From NCBI GenBank assembly GCA_037349105.1, contig JAYJMM010000039.1, positions 5,362,501 through 5,426,500 of the forward strand: DNA of 64,000 nucleotides, in the 5' to 3' direction. Below, in pieces: positions 63,967-64,000 of this stretch. The notes below the pieces were generated by a model. The model was not told where the DNA came from. It did not search any database and saw only the letters and a program-made list of their open reading frames with translations. The translations under genes were made by a program, and so were the position numbers. How positions within the stretch are numbered: the stretch's first letter is position 1; every line of letters begins with the position of its first letter. Origin of the DNA: Limnomonas spitsbergensis. Its lineage: Eukaryota > Chlorophyta > Chlorophyceae > Chlamydomonadales.

Positions 63967-64000
63967 CTGAGGGCCAGGGAAGCAAGAAATTGGGTCATGC

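Overview
This window looks like nuclear DNA of a eukaryotic green alga. The evidence is short exons with GT-AG introns (and one GC-AG), a chloroplast protein-import receptor GTPase, starch-binding CBM20 domains, pherophorin-like and hydroxyproline-rich surface proteins, interstitial plant-type telomere heptamers (TTTAGGG and variants), and very repeat-rich introns. A prasinophyte such as Cymbomonas or Pyramimonas is my best guess, but this is inference from style, not a match. All gene models were assembled by hand from splice signals, reading phase and domain logic. Start exons are often missing.

Layout, left to right. About 1-2,100: nothing recognised. 2,089-2,512: a 26-bp minisatellite. 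2,920-7,293 (+): two duplicated Cys-rich, PAN/apple-like exons and a long Pro/Ser-rich plus Cys-rich single-pass membrane protein exon, which includes a 1.1-kb polypyrimidine tract. 8,069-10,334: a 2.3-kb G-rich minisatellite. 11,381-16,267 (+): a six-exon 3' part of a gene for an ankyrin-repeat, Ala/Glu/Lys/Arg helical-repeat and TIR-domain protein. 16,442-19,428: a putative 3-kb DNA transposon with terminal inverted repeats and a minus-strand gene fragment. 19,429-23,518: mostly dispersed repeats. 23,519-28,015 (-): a pherophorin-domain secreted protein. 28,016-33,400: gene debris and minisatellites. 33,420-43,450 (-): a TOC159/TOC34-type GTPase whose introns are packed with minisatellites. 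43,923-49,724 (+): a complete HAD-IIB (Cof-like) phosphatase in eight exons, divergent from the TOC gene. 49,725-52,190: dispersed repeats. 52,859-60,177 (-): a probable plastid-targeted protein with two CBM20 domains, a polyQ/Pro linker and a C-terminal SAP-like motif. 63,429-64,000 (-): the C-terminal exon of a second CBM20 protein, entering from the right edge.

The most striking feature is a repeated architecture. In the TOC, HAD, CBM20-SAP and pherophorin genes, many introns contain tandem, decayed copies of the adjacent exon end together with its splice site (donor or acceptor). At least a dozen independent cases occur in this window. Several large intronic minisatellites appear to be amplified splice-site segments. 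This could reflect a genome-wide process of intron growth or splice-site multiplication by local tandem duplication.

Two other items deserve attention: the ankyrin-coiled-coil-TIR protein (possible NAD-cleaving immune or signalling enzyme in an alga) and the CBM20-CBM20-SAP fusion (starch binding joined to a nucleic-acid-binding motif). Three families of short dispersed repeats (called A, B and C here) occur many times and are probably non-autonomous mobile elements.
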